64,000 nucleotides of DNA from an uncultured Chthonomonas sp. (lineage in GTDB: Bacteria; Armatimonadota; Chthonomonadetes; Chthonomonadales; Chthonomonadaceae). The position numbers and the translations under genes were made by a program. A model generated the notes under the pieces. That model ran no database searches and was not told where the DNA came from. It was given only the letters and a program-made list of their open reading frames with translations. Every line of letters begins with the position of its first letter. Positions within the stretch are counted from its first letter, which is position 1. This document shows positions 17,197 to 26,479 of the stretch, piece after piece. The DNA lies in the NCBI GenBank assembly GCA_903859705.1, contig CAIONQ010000079.1:59350-123349 (forward strand), given 5' to 3'.

Positions 17197-20100
17197 TCGC
17201 CCGGTTATATGGCCAATTCCGGCCGCCGCGGCAATATGCACGTTTGGCTGCCTTTTTGCTGCGAGCACCCGTGTGCATAGCCAGGATAAGCCTATGCATG
17301 CCCACGGTCGCTCGATTGTGATAGACAACCTCACCATTGAGGATTTCGACTCGAGCCGGGCTTCCCAGCACTCTCGTGGGTTCCGCATTGTTGGCCAGCA
17401 TACACGCCTTACAGCCATCGATCCCGAATCAAAAGCACGCCTCATTGTTGAATCTCCAGATATTACGGGCCAGCCAGAGGGCAAATTGAGCGCTGGCTCC
17501 ATCGTTTTTCTTGGGCCGGTTAATTTTCAATCTGAGCAGAAGGATCCAGAAACTGGAGCCATACGTAAAGCTAGTGGGCGCGCTGGGCGGGCAGAATATC
17601 ACCGTAGCTCTAATATTCTCACACTCACGGGCAACGTAACTATTGTCGCTTCTGATTCTGAAAAACTTCCGCTGCCAGCCAACATCCAGGCATCTTCGGC
17701 CCGTGTTGAACTGGATTACAAGCCGAGCCGGATAACTTTGCAGAGCGATGGCACTCACAAGATTGTGCTTTCTCGCTCCAAGGGTAGAGGTTCAGTAAGC
17801 GCAGAGGGTGCCAAATCCACTCACATTCAGATTGAGCACTACCGTTCTGGCGAGTTTCAGGCAGGCAGCCTGTTAGACATACGGTCGAATGGCAGGGTCC
17901 CGATTACTGTTACCGCTGAAGATGTGCCAGACGGCCCACAGGTTGCACTTAAATCTGAGCGTATTTCAGGCAGTTTCTCGCCGGACGGTTCTGGCCTCAG
18001 GCAGATAAAGTCTGAGGGAGCCATAACCACCGAGCTCAGTCTGCGTAATCCAGATGGCAATTTGGAACCTACGGCAAGTACAAGTTCACTCTCGGCCAGT
18101 GTAGACCTGGAAGCAAAGGTTTTACACATTGCAGGCAACGCTGCGCTAAATGTACAGCAAGCGGTTAACGCAAGAGCCACCGAGAAACAGAAATACCATG
18201 TACGAACCGGGGATGCAAACATTGATTTTCACACGGGCCGAGCGGAGTTAAGCGCCACCGGAACTGCAGATGCCAACGTGTTTCAAATCGAAAGCCTTCC
18301 AGGGAATAAGGGCTCTGTCAGCGTGTCTGGTTATAGCAATCTGGCATACAATGCAGGTGGCGCCGGTGCAATCCGCTTTACTGGCCCGGGCTCTACGTTA
18401 AATTACCATGGCTCTCAGGGCGAAACCTGTATATCCTCATCAAACGAAATACTGTGCTATTTCGACAACCGTACACATGAACTGCGGCAATTGCAGCAAA
18501 ATGGTAACGTTCATACACGGTATTCGACGTTCTCAAACAATAAATACCGAATACCGAGAGTGGTAACAGCCGAGTGTGCGACGCTACTGGCAGATTTGAT
18601 GCCAGCTATAAACAAGCGCACTTCCATGGATCTGCACTTCACCACCGTAACTGCAACTTTTGATGCGCCGGATATGCTGCACAAACCGGCATCGATGATT
18701 GGCAGCTCATTGGATGTACAGCTTTCGGCAGAATCTACTAAAATTACTTTACAAGGTTCGGCAGGGAACGCAATTGCAGAGATACCAACTGGCATATCTC
18801 CAGCTCTGGCAAAGGCTGCGGGTGTTACGCGTCCAGAACGAGATATACGCCTAACAGGCTTTGATTTGCTGATGTATGAGCCCGGGAAATTTGCCACGGT
18901 GCATGGAGCCCCGGCGCTGGTAGAAATAGACGACAGAACTGGCGGAAAGCGGACATCACTCTCCGCCATCAAGATAGCCGGTGCATTTTCAGACATAGAT
19001 GGATCGGTAGAGGCGTTTAGTGCAGAGGGCAAGGCCGCCCTCTCTACAACCACCATAACGGCCGGTAAAGAGAACAGCACCGTAACGGCCGTGGCCGAAA
19101 CTGTGATTTATAGTGCCGTTACGCAGCGCGCAGAGATGCATGGTGGATGCCTGTTAACTATTCTTGATGCCGCTCATTTAGAAGGACCAGGGTCCTTAAA
19201 AGCAACGGATGCAGAAGCCAATTTTGGGGAACCGTTTATATCCCTGAAGGCGAGTGCGCAGGGCGTGGCTGTGGCTAATTCCCGGGCATTTCTCCCTTTC
19301 AAGCGGGCCATATCGCCGCTGAAGGGGCAGGTTGCAGCGGCCAAATTTGATGTAACCGATCTGGAAATCGCGCATTTTAGCACGATAGAGTATCATGCTG
19401 AACAGGGCGGATTTGCTGCAGGAGAAGACATACAGTTTACTTCTATCGGCCACCTTAAGGGCACCAGCGCTCACCTTAACTGCCACCGGGTAGACTTTGT
19501 GTTGGCCGGCCAACCTGCGCAGCTTACCACAGCAGATATTACCGGGCCGGCACACTTTCATATGGAGTGGAGCAGTACCGAGGCCGGTAAACCAGTTTCT
19601 AACGCAATGAGCGGAACCTGCGGTAGTATGCACCTAAACGGTGATATGACGTGGTTAGAGCTGCGAAATAAGGTGGCTGCAACCCTGAACGCCCGGGGCG
19701 GTGCAGGGGATACGCAGGTAGAGGTGCTCTGCGATCGGATGGCAGCCTCTGGAGGCGAAAGCTCTACAGTTGATATTTCCGGTGCAGCAGAAGCAAACTC
19801 TCTCACCCTTACTCGCTACGTGACACCCACGGTAACGAACCACCTGAGTGCAGTGCATTTTGAACAGGCGGTGTTAGGTGGTACACAGGGTTTCAAAGCC
19901 ACTGGCCCTGCCCTCATATGTTCCGTGGCTCAGAACTCTGCAGAGCGAACGGCCGAGATAGCCGCAGCAACGATAGAGGGCTATGCAGTGGGCACAAACG
20001 GGAAAGACTGGATGGTTCATGCCGCATCGGGAGTACGCTTCAATTTGGCAGAGCCGGATAGCTCCACGGGCGTAAAATCGATGGTACGGGCAGTTGGCAC

Positions 20101-20377
20101 TGCTTCCGACCTGCTGTTTGGTTCCACCCAAGATCAGAATGTGGAGTTATCGGGCCCGATACACCTGGTGATTACCGATAGTGCTCGACTCGCGGAGCCC
20201 GGTACGCTTGATGCACCGGATGATCAGAAGCTAAAGGCAACCCTTTCCAGGGGTGTGGAAGGGTTTGAGTTTACGGCAGGCAGAAGCCCGGTACAGTTGA
20301 CGCTGCTACCTATACGGAAACAAAAGCCAACAAAAGCCAAGGAAACAGATCTCAACACTGCTGGCGGCAAGAAGTAG
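17189..20377 (+). CDS. very large LptA/OstA-like periplasmic protein
   Basis: An N-terminal signal peptide (WPIPAAAAICTFGCLFAAS, about residues 8-30) is followed by roughly 1,030 residues of repetitive beta-strand sequence. Segments such as ARLIVESPDITGQPEGK, GRAEYHRSSNILTLTGNVTI and ARVELDYKPSRITLQSDG alternate like the LptA/OstA jelly-roll, in which each strand ends in a short turn. LptA is normally about 180 residues and bridges the periplasm by oligomerising; here one chain could hold several such units. The C-terminus is Lys-rich with no membrane segment. It overlaps the LptC-like gene by 8 bp and precedes lptB by 43 bp. The family assignment rests on pattern and context, not on a strict motif. 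Confidence 0.65.
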   Translation: MSNRPVIWPIPAAAAICTFGCLFAASTRVHSQDKPMHAHGRSIVIDNLTIEDFDSSRASQHSRGFRIVGQHTRLTAIDPESKARLIVESPDITGQPEGKLSAGSIVFLGPVNFQSEQKDPETGAIRKASGRAGRAEYHRSSNILTLTGNVTIVASDSEKLPLPANIQASSARVELDYKPSRITLQSDGTHKIVLSRSKGRGSVSAEGAKSTHIQIEHYRSGEFQAGSLLDIRSNGRVPITVTAEDVPDGPQVALKSERISGSFSPDGSGLRQIKSEGAITTELSLRNPDGNLEPTASTSSLSASVDLEAKVLHIAGNAALNVQQAVNARATEKQKYHVRTGDANIDFHTGRAELSATGTADANVFQIESLPGNKGSVSVSGYSNLAYNAGGAGAIRFTGPGSTLNYHGSQGETCISSSNEILCYFDNRTHELRQLQQNGNVHTRYSTFSNNKYRIPRVVTAECATLLADLMPAINKRTSMDLHFTTVTATFDAPDMLHKPASMIGSSLDVQLSAESTKITLQGSAGNAIAEIPTGISPALAKAAGVTRPERDIRLTGFDLLMYEPGKFATVHGAPALVEIDDRTGGKRTSLSAIKIAGAFSDIDGSVEAFSAEGKAALSTTTITAGKENSTVTAVAETVIYSAVTQRAEMHGGCLLTILDAAHLEGPGSLKATDAEANFGEPFISLKASAQGVAVANSRAFLPFKRAISPLKGQVAAAKFDVTDLEIAHFSTIEYHAEQGGFAAGEDIQFTSIGHLKGTSAHLNCHRVDFVLAGQPAQLTTADITGPAHFHMEWSSTEAGKPVSNAMSGTCGSMHLNGDMTWLELRNKVAATLNARGGAGDTQVEVLCDRMAASGGESSTVDISGAAEANSLTLTRYVTPTVTNHLSAVHFEQAVLGGTQGFKATGPALICSVAQNSAERTAEIAAATIEGYAVGTNGKDWMVHAASGVRFNLAEPDSSTGVKSMVRAVGTASDLLFGSTQDQNVELSGPIHLVITDSARLAEPGTLDAPDDQKLKATLSRGVEGFEFTAGRSPVQLTLLPIRKQKPTKAKETDLNTAGGKK

Positions 20378-20420
20378 TTTTACCACTGGTTACCAGGGAT
20401 GATAGAGGCATCAGAACGCT

Positions 20421-21230
20421 GTGAAGATTACTGCAAATGAACTTGTGAAGGTATACCGGGGCGGCAAACGCGTGGTAGATGGGGTTAGCCTGGAGGTTGC
20501 TGAAGGCGAAGTAGTAGGACTACTTGGCCCAAACGGAGCAGGCAAAACCACCACATTCTACATGATAGTTGGCCTGCAGAGGCCAAACAGCGGCACTGTA
20601 ATGCTGGACGACCTGGACATTACCGGCTTACCGATGTTTAAGCGAGCCCGTGCCGGCATAAGCTACCTGCCACAAGAAGCTTCCGTATTCCGAAACCTGA
20701 CGGTGGAAGAGAACCTGAAGCTGGTGCTTGAGATGCGCAAAATGACCAATCAGGAGCGCAAAGACAGGGTGGAGCAGCTTATGGAGAGCCTACACATATC
20801 GCACAAACGCGATACGCTCGGTGGCCTGTTGTCTGGCGGAGAGCGCAGGCGTGTAGAGATTGCGAGATCTCTGGCCTCCAACCCGCGTTTCATTCTGCTG
20901 GACGAACCATTTACGGGTGTGGATCCCAAGGCCATTGAAGACATTGAAATCATCATTCAAGACCTGTGCCAGAAGCAGAATATAGGAATTCTGATTACAG
21001 ATCACAATGTTGAGGCCATGTTGCGCATAACAGAGCGAGCCTATATCATGGCCGATGCCCGTATGCGATTCGAAGGCCGATCCGATGAGCTTCTGACTAA
21101 TGATGAAGCGCGTTCCTTCTACTTCGGCGAGAGTTTTGGAATGGAGCGGCGGGTCGGGGGCAGAAAACGTCTGCAGCATGAGATTGATGAGACACTTCAG
21201 GACAGTACTGAGCATGGAGGCAAGGGATGA
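20421..21230 (+). CDS. lptB: LPS export ABC transporter ATPase LptB
   Basis: This is the cytoplasmic ATPase that powers extraction of lipopolysaccharide from the inner membrane. Walker A is GPNGAGKTT (residues 36-44), followed by the Q-loop in SYLPQEASVFRNLTVEENL, signature LSGGERRRVEIARSL and Walker B FILLDEPFTGVDP. The H-loop lies in LITDHNV. The SYLPQEASVFR/LTVEEN wording is characteristic of LptB among ABC ATPases. Length is 269 residues, slightly longer than the usual 240 because of a C-terminal tail. The start is GTG. The stop overlaps the next gene's ATG (ATGA). Confidence 0.95.
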   Translation: MKITANELVKVYRGGKRVVDGVSLEVAEGEVVGLLGPNGAGKTTTFYMIVGLQRPNSGTVMLDDLDITGLPMFKRARAGISYLPQEASVFRNLTVEENLKLVLEMRKMTNQERKDRVEQLMESLHISHKRDTLGGLLSGGERRRVEIARSLASNPRFILLDEPFTGVDPKAIEDIEIIIQDLCQKQNIGILITDHNVEAMLRITERAYIMADARMRFEGRSDELLTNDEARSFYFGESFGMERRVGGRKRLQHEIDETLQDSTEHGGKG

Positions 21231-22378
21231 AGCTGATTGATCGCCTCTTACTGAAGGACCTTATCAGCCCTTTCCTAACCGGCCTTGCTATGTTTACGGT
21301 GCTGGTGTTTGCTGTTGCCTTTTTGCCCCAAGCAACCGATATGCTGTTGCAGGGTGCGGGGATCGCGGTAGTTTCCAAGCTTGTATTGCTGAGCATGCCG
21401 GAGGTAATAACGCAGACACTGCCTATGGCACTGTTGTTAGCTGGCCTGCTTGGTTTTGGACGGCTCTCCGGCGACAGCGAAACGATTGCCATATTTGCAG
21501 CAGGCATCAGTTTTCCTCGTGCTGCGCGTACCGTTGCCCTGGCTGGCGTTGTTGTGAGCGTACTGGCATTTCTGTGGAACGACCTGGTAGTTCCGCCGTG
21601 CAAACGCGAGTTTGCTTCCATACGGCAGAACATAGCCGCCAAGATGCTGAAATCCGACAGGCCACTGGACTACCCAATTCGCCGAAACGACAATTCTATC
21701 GACAAATATGTTACGGTGAGCCATGGTTACGATGCCAAAACGAAGGCACTTAAAGGCGTAACGATTATTCAGTTTTCGGCGGGCAAAGGCCGTGCCGGCA
21801 TGATAGAAGCAGAGCTTCACTGTGAGCGCGCTACTGCTCGCGATCTGAAATCGATTACAGATTGGACTTACTTTAATGGATGGATTACGCAGTACTTATA
21901 CGATGCGAATTCCAGCACCATTGAGTCGGTAAGCGTTACTCAGTTCAAAGAGCTGAAGAGTACTCCTCAGCTGGCAATGGGGATGAGTTACGAAGAGGTG
22001 CTTGGTTCTGAAATTACAGACCCCAATGCTCGAAACTTTGTACAGCTCCGCCGCGAGCTTGAAAACGACAGGAAACACGGCCGCCTGCAGGATGCACGTG
22101 GCAAAGAGGTAAACCTTTACGGAAAGATTGCCTTACCCCTGGCAGGTATGGTTTTCGGTATTCTGGGCGCAGCCCTCGGCTGTAACACCCGCCGTGGCGG
22201 CAACAGAACCGTTGGCTTTGGAATGGCGATCTTCATCGTATTCCTGTACTATGTGTTCTACCGCTCTATGTGGGTAATCGGCCAAAATGGAGGCATGCCA
22301 CCCATACTTGCAAGCTTCCTGGCAGATATCATCGGCGCAGTTGTGGCCCTCTACCTTGCGTTTAACGCCTCACGGTAA
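21227..22378 (+). CDS. LptF/LptG (YjgP/YjgQ) family permease
   Basis: This is the inner-membrane permease subunit of the LPS extraction ABC transporter. The N-terminal MKLIDRLLLKDLISPFLTGLAMFTVL is the family signature. Three membrane segments come first, then a periplasmic beta-rich domain (about residues 140-290), then three C-terminal segments (PLAGMVFGILGAALG, FGMAIFIVFLYYVFY, LASFLADIIGAVVAL). Length is 383 residues, as usual. It overlaps lptB by four bases, with GGAGG ahead of its ATG. Only one such gene is here; LptB2FG normally needs LptF and LptG, so either a second gene lies elsewhere or this protein acts as a homodimer. Confidence 0.9.
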   Translation: MKLIDRLLLKDLISPFLTGLAMFTVLVFAVAFLPQATDMLLQGAGIAVVSKLVLLSMPEVITQTLPMALLLAGLLGFGRLSGDSETIAIFAAGISFPRAARTVALAGVVVSVLAFLWNDLVVPPCKREFASIRQNIAAKMLKSDRPLDYPIRRNDNSIDKYVTVSHGYDAKTKALKGVTIIQFSAGKGRAGMIEAELHCERATARDLKSITDWTYFNGWITQYLYDANSSTIESVSVTQFKELKSTPQLAMGMSYEEVLGSEITDPNARNFVQLRRELENDRKHGRLQDARGKEVNLYGKIALPLAGMVFGILGAALGCNTRRGGNRTVGFGMAIFIVFLYYVFYRSMWVIGQNGGMPPILASFLADIIGAVVALYLAFNASR

Positions 22379-22502
22379 CGGCCGTTGGCTGCACTACGTA
22401 GAGTACTCATTCCCGCATCACATAGCGGGGAAATAGCCAATAGGAATTCTGGACTGTAGAACTAATGGAACTGCGCCTTATCTAATTGGCGCGGAGTGAC
22501 GT

Positions 22503-24083
22503 ATGTTCTGGACGATGCTCGCCCTCACCCTCTGGGTGATTCTGGGTGGGTTTATATCTTACTATGGAGATTTGCAGGGGAGGCGCTGGGGCAAACGGCG
22601 CGTCTCCTGGTTTGGCATGCGTCCCAAACATACGGCAGTGCTCATCACCAGCCTAACGGGCGGCGTAATTGCCATGCTTAGCGTTACCACTGTTCTACTG
22701 ATTGCCAGACCTGTGCGCGATGTACTGTTACGCGGCGAGAGTGCAATTCACGATAACAAACGCCTGATTGATCAGCAGAAACAGCAGCAACAGTTTTACA
22801 ATGCTGAAATTGGTAGATATAAGGTTCAGCGGGATGAAACTAAAAAGCTTGTGGATGCGGGAGACAGGGAGTTGGCACGGCTACGGTATCAGCTAGCCAG
22901 TACTGAGGGCCAGCTGCGATCGTTGCTAGAGCGCATTTCTGGATTACAGAATTCTGTAGCTGGTTTGCGGCGAGATTCTAACCGGCTTCGTGCCGAAAAG
23001 CAACGATTAACTGTTGAAAACAAATCACTAAGCAAGCAAAATGGCAACGCCACCACTCTCAATGCCGACCTGGCAAAACAGAATGAAGAGTACAGCAATC
23101 AGAACCTTGCTCTTGATAAGCAGAAGAAGGAACTGGAGAATGCGAACAAAACGCTGACCCAGGTAAAGGATACGCTGGAGCGCAATCGAGATCTCTTCCG
23201 ACAGAACGCGGACGAGTTTTATGCTCAGAGCCGCGATCTGGAGAAGCAGAAGAATCAGCTTGAGCGCGACATAACTGATATGCGCCGCGACCGCGATGAG
23301 GCTCTCTCACTGATTAGCCGTAGAGACCAGTTAAACGGACAGATTCAGGCACTCAACCAGCTATATGCCCAAAAATATGCTGTTTTGCGGCAGGGTAGAG
23401 TTGGTTTGAGGTCGGGAGTGGAACTTAGCCGGCAGCTAATTGGAGCGCATCTGAGGCCCGAGGCTGTAAAGTACGAAGTGGAGATGTTGATAAACAACGC
23501 TTCCGAACGTGCCAAGGCCTATGGATCTGAGCCAGACAACGAAGGTAGAGTTGCACGGCTGCTTACTCAGAAAAAGGTAACACTTACGGGCTACGAAGAT
23601 CGAGATGAAGCGATGCAGATCGAAGACATCGCAACTCAATGGTCGGGCCAGGATATCTCCTGTGTTGTTGTAGCCACAACTGTTACAAACTGTTTGGCGG
23701 GTGAGCCCGCATATATAGAGCTGCATACCTACCCGGTTGTACGCGTGTTTCCGCGTGGAGCAGAAGTTGCCTCACGGCTAATAGATGGGCACCAATCGGT
23801 GGATAGAATCATCGAAGAGCTGCTATCTTTCTTGCATAAGGATGTAAAAGCAAGTGCAATCCAGGCCGGAACTATACCCAGAGTAGACCCAGATACTGGC
23901 ACCACAGAAGTTGGAATACTTGGCACAGCGGACCTCTTCCGCCTTACAGAGCGCGTTAGGAAGATGCACGGCACGGTGTTGTTAACTGCCAGAGCTCGCA
24001 CAGACATCAGCTCTGCTGATACCCTCAACCTATCATTCCATGTTAGCCGCGCGCCGAGTACTGCCGTCCGAACTGTTCGTTAG
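22503..24083 (+). CDS. DUF3084 membrane-anchored coiled-coil protein
   Basis: The function is unknown. Two N-terminal membrane segments (about residues 2-20 and 46-70) flank a basic loop RWGKRRVSWFGMRPKHTAV, which is typical of DUF3084. A long coiled coil rich in Gln/Lys/Arg/Glu follows, about residues 78-290. A globular C-terminal domain (about 300-526) includes VLRQGRVGLRSGVELSR. Length is 526 residues. The gene follows the LPS-transport set by 124 bp and precedes a YqgF-like gene by a short spacer, an order that suggests co-expression. The family call rests on the N-terminal architecture and context. A structural role at the envelope is a guess. Confidence 0.78.
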   Translation: MFWTMLALTLWVILGGFISYYGDLQGRRWGKRRVSWFGMRPKHTAVLITSLTGGVIAMLSVTTVLLIARPVRDVLLRGESAIHDNKRLIDQQKQQQQFYNAEIGRYKVQRDETKKLVDAGDRELARLRYQLASTEGQLRSLLERISGLQNSVAGLRRDSNRLRAEKQRLTVENKSLSKQNGNATTLNADLAKQNEEYSNQNLALDKQKKELENANKTLTQVKDTLERNRDLFRQNADEFYAQSRDLEKQKNQLERDITDMRRDRDEALSLISRRDQLNGQIQALNQLYAQKYAVLRQGRVGLRSGVELSRQLIGAHLRPEAVKYEVEMLINNASERAKAYGSEPDNEGRVARLLTQKKVTLTGYEDRDEAMQIEDIATQWSGQDISCVVVATTVTNCLAGEPAYIELHTYPVVRVFPRGAEVASRLIDGHQSVDRIIEELLSFLHKDVKASAIQAGTIPRVDPDTGTTEVGILGTADLFRLTERVRKMHGTVLLTARARTDISSADTLNLSFHVSRAPSTAVRTVR

Positions 24084-24121
24084 CATAAGGCCACATTTAT
24101 CGCAGGAGCGGCGGGTGTTTG

Positions 24122-24550
24122 ATGAGCGATTTAGTAAACCTCATTCTCGTGATTGATCCCGGTTCGGCAAAGGTTGGAATTGGAGTTGTGAATCGCTCCG
24201 GCGAAACGCTCTATCGGGATGTGATTCCAGCCGGGGAGCTTGTAGCGACAGTTGTAAGTATCAACACCAGGTTTAAGCCAGATGCGATTATATGCGGAAA
24301 CGGTACCCGGAGCGCAGATGCATGTTCTTCACTGCGCGCTATTGATGGGTTGCCGCCGTTAAGTTTGATAGATGAGGCGCATAGTACGGAAGAGGCTCGT
24401 ACGCTGTGGCTATCAGAAAATCCGGCAAGAGGGCTCAAACGATTAATTCCGCGTTCATTGCGCGTGCCTGATGGCCCGGTAGATGCGTATGTACCGCAGG
24501 TGTTGGCTGCTCGCTATTTCGGCGGTGCCAGCAAAACTGAGGGTGAGTGA
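24122..24550 (+). CDS. RNase H-fold YqgF/RuvC-like protein
   Basis: This is a 142-residue protein with an RNase H-like N-terminus: NLILVIDPGSAKVGIGVVNR puts an Asp at the end of the first strand as in RuvC/YqgF. IICGNGTRS matches the second strand, and SLIDEAHSTEEARTLW matches the Glu-bearing third motif. PDGPVDAYVPQVLAAR matches the C-terminal Asp motif. It is distinct from ruvX elsewhere in this window. The ATG at 24122 is used; an in-frame TTG at 24119 has slightly better spacing from AGGAG. It lies 35 bp after the DUF3084 gene, and the pair likely forms one transcript. The substrate is unknown. Confidence 0.75.
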   Translation: MSDLVNLILVIDPGSAKVGIGVVNRSGETLYRDVIPAGELVATVVSINTRFKPDAIICGNGTRSADACSSLRAIDGLPPLSLIDEAHSTEEARTLWLSENPARGLKRLIPRSLRVPDGPVDAYVPQVLAARYFGGASKTEGE

Positions 24551-24825
24551 TTGTGTTGTTTGCATAAAGTAGTTTGATTCTTAATGGAACCGCAGTGCCA
24601 CCGTGTTGTGTCTACTCAGGGATCATCACTGAGGCCCATGTGCCGCGTGTTGGCCAAATGCATTGCACGGTAAAACACCGGAACCAGAGAAATCCAAAAT
24701 ACAACATGTTTGCATGCCTGCGAACCGTTGTATCAGCGTGAGTAAACATGGAAGGCTGCACAGCGGCCTGCAACTCATGCTGAATGAGATCACTCCTCGC
24801 AGTTCAAACAACTAAGGAACCAAAA

Positions 24826-25527
24826 ATGTTCAGAGTCAATCGAATGTTACTTGCGGGGCTGGTGGCCACAGCTCTTGCCTCAGGCATTGGCGTTAAGGCC
24901 GATACGCTTACGTAACATTGGGATTTCGCGGCATCTGGTGCCACAGACTTCCCGTTTCAGTACTTCTTGTTCGATACAAACCTGGGTACGCTTACTAACG
25001 TGCGGTATGAGCTAGTATCAGATACCAATGCTGTATTGAACGTGTACAACTTCAATACCAACCCTGAGATTTTTCTCAACGCACATACTACCAGCAACAT
25101 AACGGTTACGGCACCGCCAGCTACCCATTTATACTTCAACACCAGCCTTAGCGGTTCTGTTGCATCGGGCATTGTTGGCTCAATGGTCGGCCCAGTTCCG
25201 GGTCAAAACAACTATAACGGACTAACCGATCACCAGGACATCAGCGCCCTGGTGAGCACTCCGTTCACGGGCTACTTCGCGCCAGGCGGTGGACTTTCAC
25301 CAATTCTACAGTCCATCAATCTGCATCTTTCTGATGCAACAAGCTCTGGAACGGCCGGTTCAGGAGTTGGCTTTGGAGGATCGTCTACCACCTCCGGCAC
25401 CTTGTACTTGCGATACGACTTTACATCAAGTCGTACTCCAGAGCCAGGTACGTGGGCACTGGTGATCGCATCAGCTTCGGTAACGCTTGCCGGTGTTGGT
25501 CGGCGACGACGCATTGCACGCAAATAG
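24826..25527 (+). pseudogene. PEP-CTERM protein gene with in-frame stop at codon 30
   Basis: Reading from ATG at 24826 gives a signal peptide (MFRVNRMLLAGLVATALA, ending in VKAD) and then TAA at 24913-24915. The same frame stays open to 25527 with no frameshift, encoding a choice-of-anchor E-like body and a PEP-CTERM tail (TPEPGTWALVIAS then GRRRRIARK). The neighbouring paralogue at 26480 has Gln at the matching place (TITQQWDF against TLT-stop-HWDF), so a CAA-to-TAA change explains the break. AAGGAACC lies ahead of the ATG and a terminator follows the tail. It is called a pseudogene, but readthrough or a sequence error cannot be excluded. Confidence 0.85.
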
Positions 25528-25558
25528 ATAAGTAAACAGTGCGTCGTTATGTATTGAG

Positions 25559-25588
25559 GCGCCCTGCCGTTGCTGGCAGGGCGCTTTT
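25559..25588 (+). terminator. intrinsic terminator
   Basis: A perfect 10-bp GC-rich stem (GCGCCCTGCC / GGCAGGGCGC) with a GTTGCT loop is followed by TTTT, 31 bp after the interrupted PEP-CTERM gene. Confidence 0.9.
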
Positions 25589-25787
25589 ACCTTTGAATAC
25601 CATTTGTACATTAAATTGTTTGGGATACCTTCGTACGTTACGGCACTCCTGCAAACAGTTATGCCCGCCGGATATGCAACCTAACTTACTGCCCCTTCAT
25701 AACTTCAACATAGGTCCGCATTTTACGCTACGGTACTGCGCGTGCGCAATCTACACAACCCACAGCTGATATTGTATCAATTTCTTA

Positions 25788-25816
25788 TTGCAGTCACGAA
25801 AAATCATTGGTATACT
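25788..25816 (+). promoter_or_regulatory. sigma-70-like promoter
   Basis: TTGCAG (25788-25793), 17 bases, then TATACT (25811-25816) with TGG just ahead as an extended -10. AATC lies at 25802-25805. The layout is the same as at three other sites in this cluster. It is 664 bp from the next start codon. Confidence 0.65.
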
Positions 25817-25822
25817 TCACGT

Positions 25823-26197
25823 GTGCGCGAGTCATCAATTTCTTGATGATTATCTCTTCACACTTCATCCGAGGTGCTTCAAAGTTGGGGTGAGTGATCT
25901 GTAAGGCACTGTCCTGAATGGTGTTTCTCAATCCAGATCTCATAATCCCTCCGTGTTCGGACCCCATCCGAGGATTTTGATCGCTGTCTCAAGCATTTGA
26001 CATCCTCAACTCGTACGGTTGGGATTCGAAATCGGTCTTCCTGTCACTGGTCGTTCCGTATCAGCACATCTTCTGTTAGTACTTCTGTCAAGCAGAACCC
26101 TGCAGACCTGCAGCTGTTAACCTGTGAGTAACAAGAACTTGTGCCAGAGCTACTCTCACTGAGGTTTCACTGAGCGGAGCCGGTGGCACCTATTTTT
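25823..26197 (+). ncRNA. candidate non-coding RNA or long leader
   Basis: This is the span from the start expected for the 25788 promoter to a terminator-like structure. That structure is GTGCCA (26141-26146) pairing with TGGCAC (26184-26189), with TTTTT at 26193-26197. Near the 5' end GTGTG can pair with CACAC around a TCATCAA/TTGATGA hairpin. There is no convincing open reading frame. The outer stem of the terminator is only 6 bp and its large loop is weakly paired, so the call is tentative. It could instead be a long 5' leader of the gene at 26480. Confidence 0.25.
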
Positions 26198-26479
26198 AGC
26201 AGGTTTGTCCTATATCAGGACAAATATGCGCCTCGCATTGGAACCACTCCACTGAGGTGCTGTGTCTAAGAGGAGATGTTCACCCTGGGGCAATCATGCC
26301 GCCAGGTGGAAATCTGTGTACTTCGGTACCAAGCCGGACCCCTACCGATCAATGCAGCAGATGGCGGCACAATCGCCAAGTGATCTATTGGTCTGTATGG
26401 ACGACCTATGTGGGCGGGCGGGCTTAATCATAGTTTTTCCGGTTCTCTCCACGCCGCTCAAACAATCAAGGGATCAAAC

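Larger units (their letters stand above)
25528..26479 (+). other. 952-bp non-coding region in the PEP-CTERM cluster
   Basis: No credible protein gene was found. The region holds the terminator at 25559, a sigma-70-like promoter at 25788-25816, a hairpin TCATCAA-TTTC-TTGATGA soon after it, and a terminator-like structure near 26141-26197. It also holds a 7-bp hairpin TTTGTCC/GGACAAA (26204-26224). From about 26238 the sequence resembles the leader of the interrupted gene (TGGAACC, then GTGCTGTGTCTA), so it belongs to the duplicated unit. AAGGGATC precedes the next ATG. Confidence 0.6.

Noticed and set aside
24967..25527. Open frame starting at an internal Met after the in-frame stop, as a stand-alone gene.
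   Set aside because: It lacks a signal peptide and ribosome-binding site and is clearly the remainder of the interrupted PEP-CTERM gene.
26000..26045. TTCGAA-containing sequence resembling a tRNA T-loop on the minus strand.
   Set aside because: No acceptor, D or anticodon stems could be formed around it.
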